A stretch of DNA of 10,542 bases from the NCBI GenBank assembly GCA_009843005.1, contig VYEH01000221.1:10274-20815 (forward strand), in the 5' to 3' direction. This document shows, piece after piece, positions 6,856-10,542 of this stretch. Within the stretch, counting starts at the first letter, position 1. The number at the start of each line of letters is the position of its first letter. Source of the stretch: Pseudomonadota bacterium (GTDB taxonomy: Bacteria > Pseudomonadota > Gammaproteobacteria > Steroidobacterales > Rariloculaceae). The notes under the pieces were generated by a model. It was not told the DNA's origin. It did no database searches and saw nothing but the letters and a program-made list of their open reading frames with translations. Made by a program: the position numbers and the translations under genes.

Positions 6856-7847
6856 CAGACCACCCCGGCCCGAAACACGTCGTGGATGTTCAGCGCGCCG
6901 ACCAGCTTATTCTCCTCGTCAAGCACCAGCAGCGCCGTGATGCCGTGGTCTTCCATCAGGCGTACGGCCCGGGCCGCGAGGTCGTCCTGGTGGACGGTTT
7001 TCCCGCCCGGCGTCATGACCTCGCCGATGGGAGTGTCGTGGATATCGATGCGCCGGTCCAGCGTCCGGCGCAGGTCGCCGTCGGTGAACACGCCGCAAAG
7101 CCTGCCGCTGCCGTCCACCACGGCCGTGATGCCGAGATTCCCGCGGGACATTTCCAGCAGGCCGTCGCTCACGGATGTCTCCGGCGTTACGCTGGGGATG
7201 TCGCCGCCCTCGTGCATGATGTCCCGCACGCGCACCAGCAGCCGCCGGCCCAGCACGCCGCCAGGATGAAAATTGGCGAAGTCCTCCTCCCTGAACCCCC
7301 GCTGTTCCAGCAGCACGATGGCCAGCGCATCGCCCATGGCCAGCGCCGCGGTGGTGCTTGCGGTGGGCGCCAGATTGAGGGGACAGGCTTCTTCGGCCAC
7401 GCTGATGTCCAGGTTGACCGAAGCCGCCCGGGCCAGTGTGGACCGGGGGTTCCCCGTCATGGCGATCAAAGGCAGGCCGAGCCGCTTGATGTGTGGCAGC
7501 AGGAAGGCGATCTCCTGGGTCTCGCCTGAATAGGAAATGGCCAGGATCACGTCCTGGCCGGTGATCATGCCCATGTCGCCATGCCCGGCTTCGCCTGCGT
7601 GCACGAAGAAAGCCGGCGATCCGGTGCTCGCCAGCGTGGCGGCGATCTTGCTGCCCACGTGCCCGGACTTGCCAAGGCCAATGACCACGATCCGGGCCTG
7701 GTTGCGCTGCGCCTCGATGCATATCTCGCACGCAGCCGGCAATCCGTCGCCCAGCCGAGGGATCAGCGCGCGAATGGCGTCGGACTCGATCTCCAGCACC
7801 CGGCGCGCCGTGATCAGCGGGTCGACAACGTTGGTGGTCACGGACAT
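6855..7847 (-). CDS. kdsD: D-arabinose 5-phosphate isomerase KdsD
   Basis: A 330-residue cytosolic isomerase (E. coli KdsD 328) converting ribulose-5-phosphate to arabinose-5-phosphate, the first committed step to Kdo. An N-terminal SIS domain covers about 35-185, followed by two CBS domains (about 207-265 and 274-330). The catalytic set is conserved one position later than in E. coli: Lys60 in GLGKSGH, Glu112 in SGETQE, Glu153 in EEACPLNLAPT and His194 in FHPGG. The ATG at 7847 gives the right length; an upstream in-frame ATG at 7916 would add 23 unrelated residues and swallow the promoter. There is no Shine-Dalgarno sequence. An extended -10 box (TGCTAGAAT) ends 8 bases before the ATG, so the mRNA may be leaderless. 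It is the first gene of the minus-strand train. Confidence 0.96.
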   Translation of the reverse strand: MSVTTNVVDPLITARRVLEIESDAIRALIPRLGDGLPAACEICIEAQRNQARIVVIGLGKSGHVGSKIAATLASTGSPAFFVHAGEAGHGDMGMITGQDVILAISYSGETQEIAFLLPHIKRLGLPLIAMTGNPRSTLARAASVNLDISVAEEACPLNLAPTASTTAALAMGDALAIVLLEQRGFREEDFANFHPGGVLGRRLLVRVRDIMHEGGDIPSVTPETSVSDGLLEMSRGNLGITAVVDGSGRLCGVFTDGDLRRTLDRRIDIHDTPIGEVMTPGGKTVHQDDLAARAVRLMEDHGITALLVLDEENKLVGALNIHDVFRAGVV

Positions 7848-7855
7848 GGGGCGAG

Positions 7856-7864
7856 ATTCTAGCA
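7856..7864 (-). promoter_or_regulatory. Candidate extended -10 promoter for kdsD
   Basis: TGCTAGAAT on the minus strand (7864-7856) fits an extended -10 element; no good -35 is seen at 16-18 bp. Eight bases separate the box from the kdsD ATG, so transcription would begin at or within a base or two of the start codon. Confidence 0.55.
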
Positions 7865-7878
7865 GCCCACAAGGCTGC
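7862..7878. repeat. Inverted repeat overlapping the kdsD promoter
   Basis: A perfect 6-bp inverted repeat, GCAGCC-CACAA-GGCTGC, sits exactly in the 17-bp window upstream of the kdsD -10 hexamer and includes the extended -10 TGC. A third GCAGCC copy lies at 7899-7904. It could be an operator or chance; no regulator is known. Confidence 0.4.
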
Positions 7879-7915
7879 CGCGACTGACTGACCGGGAAGC
7901 AGCCGCTCCTGGTCA

Positions 7916-7944
7916 TTGCCGGACATCCGGGACAAGACTAGAAT
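7916..7944 (+). promoter_or_regulatory. Candidate leaderless promoter for the Uma2-family gene
   Basis: TTGCCG (7916-7921; 4 of 6), a 17-bp spacer and TAGAAT (7939-7944). Six bases follow before the ATG at 7951, so a start point 7 nt after the -10 box falls on the A of ATG. No Shine-Dalgarno sequence is present. A palindrome CCGGA-CA-TCCGG (7919-7930) overlaps the -35 end and spacer. Confidence 0.6.
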
Positions 7945-7950
7945 CCGGGC

Positions 7951-8913
7951 ATGAGCAGTGCGCAACCGATTCTGGATGTGGCCCGTTCCCTTTCGGAGCG
8001 GCGGGCGGATGATGCCTGGACGGCTCCTGCACTGCCGGGGCTCGAGTTCCCGGGTTGCATACCCCGGCGCGTGAGGCGCTCCGAGATAGAGGCCTACGAG
8101 GAGCGGCTGGAGTTCTGGGACGCCCGCACGGAGACCGCGTGGGTGTGCGAGCCACCGGTTACAGCCGCCCACGAGCGCCCTTCCCGGGCCTTGACGGCGC
8201 TGGCGGAGCGCATCGCCGCGGTGCGCGGGTCGCCCGTCACCTGCTTTGGTTCGTTGAGCCTGATTCTGCTCGACGCGGCCGGCGCGCCTCGGCGCGTCAT
8301 GCAGCCCGACGAGTCGCTCTACCTGCGACCGGTATCGGCGAACCTGCCCCATTCCGGGGATATGGTTGTGGGCGAGCACGACTTCCCCGACGTGGTGCTG
8401 GAGGTGGACCACACCACCGACGCGCGCCGGGGCAAGCTGAAGCTTTACGAGGCGTGGGGGTTCCCGGAAGTATGGATCCATGTGCCCACCGCGCCCTCGC
8501 CCAGCCGCGCGAAGAGCCGGCTTCCCGGGCTGACGATCCACCTGCTGGAAGGCGGCGCCTACCGTGTGTCTTCAGTCAGCCGGGCGATTCCGGGCTGGAC
8601 GGCGGATGAAATTCACGCCGCCCTGGACGAGACGGCGCGGTCGGCGAAAACGCTCGGGGTTCTGGAGCGGGTGGGCCTGACACTCGGCGCGCGCGAAGGC
8701 ACCGGGCCTGACGACGACCCGCTGCTGCGTTCGCAACGCCTGACGGCCCAGCGGCAGTTGCTGCGCCGTCTGGCGGACCGCAAGATCGGTCGGGCGGCGG
8801 CGGCGGAGTTCGTGCGCTGGCTCGAAACCGAGACCGACCCGGCCCGCCTCGCCGAAGCCGGAGAGCGCATCATCGACTGCGCCACGGTGGACGGCTTGCC
8901 GGGAGACGCGTAA
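7951..8913 (+). CDS. Uma2 family (PD-(D/E)XK nuclease-like) protein with C-terminal helical extension
   Basis: A 320-residue protein with no export signal. The middle matches the Uma2 (DUF820) restriction-endonuclease-like fold: QPDESLYL (Asp120), then FPDVVLEVD (Asp147, Glu151) followed by Lys162/Lys164 and KLYEAWGFPEVWIHVP. This is the family pattern PDxxxEV...KxxxYxxxGVxEYWxVxP, so the putative metal-binding and catalytic residues look intact. After a linker, residues about 264-315 (QRQLLRRLADRKIGR... to ERIIDCATVDGL) form helices resembling the DUF4351-like tail on Rpn-family PD-(D/E)XK proteins; this match is from memory and tentative. The biological role of Uma2 proteins is largely unknown. 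It sits where mla genes would precede ibaG-murA in E. coli, divergent from kdsD, with an apparently leaderless promoter. ibaG follows after 62 bp, so co-transcription is possible. Confidence 0.8.
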   Translation: MSSAQPILDVARSLSERRADDAWTAPALPGLEFPGCIPRRVRRSEIEAYEERLEFWDARTETAWVCEPPVTAAHERPSRALTALAERIAAVRGSPVTCFGSLSLILLDAAGAPRRVMQPDESLYLRPVSANLPHSGDMVVGEHDFPDVVLEVDHTTDARRGKLKLYEAWGFPEVWIHVPTAPSPSRAKSRLPGLTIHLLEGGAYRVSSVSRAIPGWTADEIHAALDETARSAKTLGVLERVGLTLGAREGTGPDDDPLLRSQRLTAQRQLLRRLADRKIGRAAAAEFVRWLETETDPARLAEAGERIIDCATVDGLPGDA

Positions 8914-8975
8914 ACCAGTCAGCCGATGGTGGGGTAGACTGTGCGCTCTCCGGATTCGCGCCACGCAGGCGACCT

Positions 8976-9224
8976 ATGGACCCAAAGGAAATTGCCAACT
9001 TGATCGAGGCCGGTTTGCCGGGATCGCGGGCCGAAGTCCGCACCGACGGGCAGGGGCATTACGAGGCGCTGGTGATCGCGGACGAATTCGCCGGCCTGCG
9101 CAGCCTTCGCCGACACCAGAAGGTCTACGCGACCCTGGGTGACCGCGTCGGCGGGGAGATTCACGCCCTGGCGTTGAGGACCTTCACCCCGGAGGAGTGG
9201 CAGGATAGAGTCGGTAAATCCTAG
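8976..9224 (+). CDS. ibaG: BolA family protein IbaG
   Basis: An 82-residue BolA/IbaG protein. The conserved core is present: GHYEALVIADEF, then RRHQKVYATLG and GEIHALALRTFTPEEW. The two family histidines (in RHQ and IHAL), which take part in Fe-S binding with monothiol glutaredoxin, are conserved. IbaG (YrbA) is linked in E. coli to acid stress and in Vibrio to envelope lipid and peptidoglycan balance. The ATG at 8976 has only a weak AGGCGAC ribosome site. It lies 23 bp before murA, the usual ibaG-murA arrangement. A TAGACT box at 8935-8940 could be a -10, but no matching -35 was found. The gene stops with TAG. Confidence 0.92.
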   Translation: MDPKEIANLIEAGLPGSRAEVRTDGQGHYEALVIADEFAGLRSLRRHQKVYATLGDRVGGEIHALALRTFTPEEWQDRVGKS

Positions 9225-9247
9225 GCGCATCCGAGCGGATCGCGGAT

Positions 9248-9496
9248 TTGGACAAACTGGAAGTCATCGGCGGTGCGCGCCTTTCCGGTGAGGCCCGCAT
9301 CTCTGGCGCCAAGAACGCGGCCCTGCCCATTCTGGCCGCCTCGTTGCTGGCCGAGAAGCCGGTCGTTCTGGAAAACGTCCCCTCGCTCAACGATGTCACC
9401 ACGACGGTCCGGCTGCTGCGCCGCATCGGCCTGGACATCGACTTCAACGGTCATTCCCGGATCGGCGTGACGCCGTCGAAAATCGAGCGGTTCTAG
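9248..9496 (+). CDS. murA: MurA N-terminal segment, ends at premature TAG
   Basis: If the TAG is read as a stop, this yields an 82-residue peptide with the first MurA strands and Lys22 but no Cys117, so it would be inactive by itself. It begins with TTG, 23 bp after ibaG. Confidence 0.6.
   Translation: MDKLEVIGGARLSGEARISGAKNAALPILAASLLAEKPVVLENVPSLNDVTTTVRLLRRIGLDIDFNGHSRIGVTPSKIERF
9494..9496 (+). other. In-frame amber codon within murA
   Basis: TAG in the context CGG TTC TAG GCG CCC TAC, decoding as RF*APYDLVKTMRAS. E. coli MurA has Cys at the equivalent place (VFCAPYDLVKTMRAS), so the position tolerates variation but is internal. Confidence 0.85.
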
Positions 9497-9520
9497 GCGC
9501 CCTACGACCTGGTCAAGACG

Positions 9521-10507
9521 ATGCGCGCGTCCGTACTGGTGCTCGGTCCGCTCCTCGGGCGCTACGGCCGTGCAGATGTCTCCCTGCCGGGAGGCTGCGC
9601 CATCGGTGCGCGGCCCGTGAACCTACACGTCGCGGGACTGCGCGCGCTGGGCGCGGATATCGGCATCGAGAACGGCAACATCCGCGCACGCGCCAGCCGC
9701 CTGCGCGGCGCGCGGATCGTGCTGGACACCGTCACCGTCACCGGCACGGAGAACCTGATGATGGCCGCCGCGCTGGCCAGGGGCGAATCGGTCATCGAGA
9801 ACGCGGCACGTGAACCGGAAATCGTCGACCTGGCGGAGTTCCTGGTAAGACTGGGCGCCGTCATCGAAGGCGCCGGCACCAACACCATCCACATCCAGGG
9901 CGTCGACAACCTGGGCGGTGCGCGCCATACGGTGCTGCCCGACCGCATCGAGAGCGGCACCTACCTGGTAGCGGGGGCCATCACCGGCGGCAGGATCCGA
10001 ATCAACCGGACTCGACCGAACCACCTGGATGCCGTCATCGCCAAGCTGGTCGAGGCCGGGGCCTTCATAAGGTCCGGCGCCGACTGGATCGCACTCGACA
10101 TGCAGGGCGAGCGCCCGCGGGCAGTGGACCTGCGCACCTCGCCCTATCCCGGTTTCCCGACCGACATGCAGGCGCAGTTCTGCGCCCTCAACGCCATCGC
10201 TACAGGCGCCGGCGTCATCACCGAGACCGTGTTCGAGAACCGCTTCACCCACGCGCTGGAACTGCAGCGCATGGGCGCCGACCTCAGCGTGGAGGGCAAC
10301 ACCGTGATCAGCCGCGGCGTCACCGACCTCACCGGAGCGCCCGTCATGGCCACCGACCTGCGCGCCTCCGCGTCCCTGGTCCTGGCCGGACTGGCGGCGT
10401 CCGGCCGCACGATTATTGATCGCATCTACCATATTGACCGGGGCTACGAACGCATTGAGGAAAAGCTCTCGCAACTTGGGGGGCGAATCAGACGGTTAAC
10501 CGGGTAG
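9521..10507 (+). CDS. murA: MurA C-terminal segment after the premature TAG
   Basis: In the same frame as the N-terminal segment, 8 codons after the TAG, an ATG (codon 92, in the conserved KTMRAS) opens 328 residues with Cys117, the PTDMQAQF loop and the normal end LSQLGGRIRRLTG. No ribosome site is seen before this ATG, and it is an internal conserved methionine, so independent translation is unlikely. Confidence 0.6.
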   Translation: MRASVLVLGPLLGRYGRADVSLPGGCAIGARPVNLHVAGLRALGADIGIENGNIRARASRLRGARIVLDTVTVTGTENLMMAAALARGESVIENAAREPEIVDLAEFLVRLGAVIEGAGTNTIHIQGVDNLGGARHTVLPDRIESGTYLVAGAITGGRIRINRTRPNHLDAVIAKLVEAGAFIRSGADWIALDMQGERPRAVDLRTSPYPGFPTDMQAQFCALNAIATGAGVITETVFENRFTHALELQRMGADLSVEGNTVISRGVTDLTGAPVMATDLRASASLVLAGLAASGRTIIDRIYHIDRGYERIEEKLSQLGGRIRRLTG

Positions 10508-10517
10508 TACGGCGGTC

Positions 10518-10542
10518 GGGGGGGCGGGGGGGGGGGGTGGGG
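10518..10542. other. G homopolymer-rich contig end
   Basis: The last ~25 bases are G except for one C and one T. This is unlike anything else in the window and looks like low-quality sequence at a contig end, such as the poly-G of two-colour sequencing chemistry. No feature is assigned. Confidence 0.6.

Larger units (their letters stand above)
9248..10507 (+). pseudogene. murA: UDP-N-acetylglucosamine 1-carboxyvinyltransferase MurA, interrupted by one in-frame TAG
   Basis: MurA transfers enolpyruvate from PEP to UDP-GlcNAc, the first committed and essential step of peptidoglycan synthesis. The frame spans 420 codons including the final stop, giving 419 positions as in E. coli, but codon 83 (9494-9496) is TAG. 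Everything else looks functional: SGAKNAALPIL with Lys22-Asn23, APYDLVKTMRAS (Arg93), LPGGCAIGARPVNLH with PEP-binding Cys117, ENAAREPEIVD, FPTDMQAQF and DRIYHIDRGYERIEEKL. There is no frameshift. The start is TTG at 9248, aligned with the usual MDK N-terminus; no ATG or GTG lies upstream in frame before the ibaG stop. One substitution such as GAG to TAG would explain the interruption. The alternatives are a sequencing or assembly error near the contig end, a very recent nonsense mutation with another murA copy elsewhere, or suppression of the amber codon. Confidence 0.85.

Noticed and set aside
6919..8541. A 540-codon open frame on the minus strand
   Set aside because: It lies out of frame over kdsD and antisense to the Uma2 gene; its Arg/Gly/His/Pro-rich product is typical of a high-GC shadow frame.
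8896..8940. Promoter for ibaG using TTGCCG (8896) and TAGACT (8935)
   Set aside because: The spacer would be 33 bp, far outside 16-18 bp; no better -35 was found for TAGACT.
9248..10507. Genome-wide reassignment of TAG to an amino acid
   Set aside because: TAG ends hpf, lptB, ibaG and murA at expected protein lengths, so it functions as a stop in this genome.
1..10542. CRISPR array, tRNA, insertion sequence or phage genes
   Set aside because: No regularly spaced repeats, cloverleaf-like sequence, transposase motifs or phage-type proteins were seen.

Overview
The window reads as chromosomal DNA of a high-GC gammaproteobacterium. The evidence is a recognisable lipopolysaccharide/sigma-54 cluster (kdsD-kdsC-lptC-lptA-lptB-rpoN-hpf-rapZ) lying divergently from an ibaG-murA pair. 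Proteins resemble their E. coli counterparts in length and active-site spacing. No species can be named from sequence alone. The last 25 or so bases are almost pure G, which looks like a contig end.

Layout. Positions 3-221 (+) are the C-terminal end of a glutamine synthetase-family enzyme, followed by an aldehyde dehydrogenase (271-1662, +); the two are probably co-transcribed for amine or polyamine breakdown. Converging on them from the right is a long minus-strand gene train running from 7847 down to 1723. In transcription order it makes the Kdo precursor (kdsD, kdsC), the inner-membrane/periplasmic part of the LPS transport machine (lptC, lptA, lptB), sigma-54 (rpoN), a ribosome hibernation factor (hpf) and the RNase adapter RapZ. 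Gaps are small or negative. The exception is a 72-nt leader before rpoN that can be drawn as a three-way RNA junction. The nitrogen-PTS genes ptsN and npr/ptsO, usual neighbours of hpf and rapZ, are absent.

Across a 103-bp divergent promoter region lies a plus-strand set: a Uma2-family (PD-(D/E)XK-like) protein with a C-terminal helical extension (7951-8913), the BolA-family gene ibaG (8976-9224) and murA (9248-10507). In E. coli the mlaFEDCB lipid-transport genes precede ibaG-murA; here they are missing and the Uma2 gene occupies that place.

The points most worth attention are: (1) murA is intact over 420 codons except for one in-frame TAG at codon 83; (2) the 8-mer CTAGAATC occurs three times in the window, each time 5-8 bases before the ATG of a gene (kdsD, lptA, the Uma2 gene), which suggests a promoter class giving leaderless or nearly leaderless mRNAs; (3) palindromes overlap both divergent promoters; (4) the rpoN leader may be structured; (5) an accessory nuclease-fold gene sits inside an otherwise essential envelope locus. 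No tRNA, rRNA, CRISPR array, insertion sequence or clear Rho-independent terminator was found.
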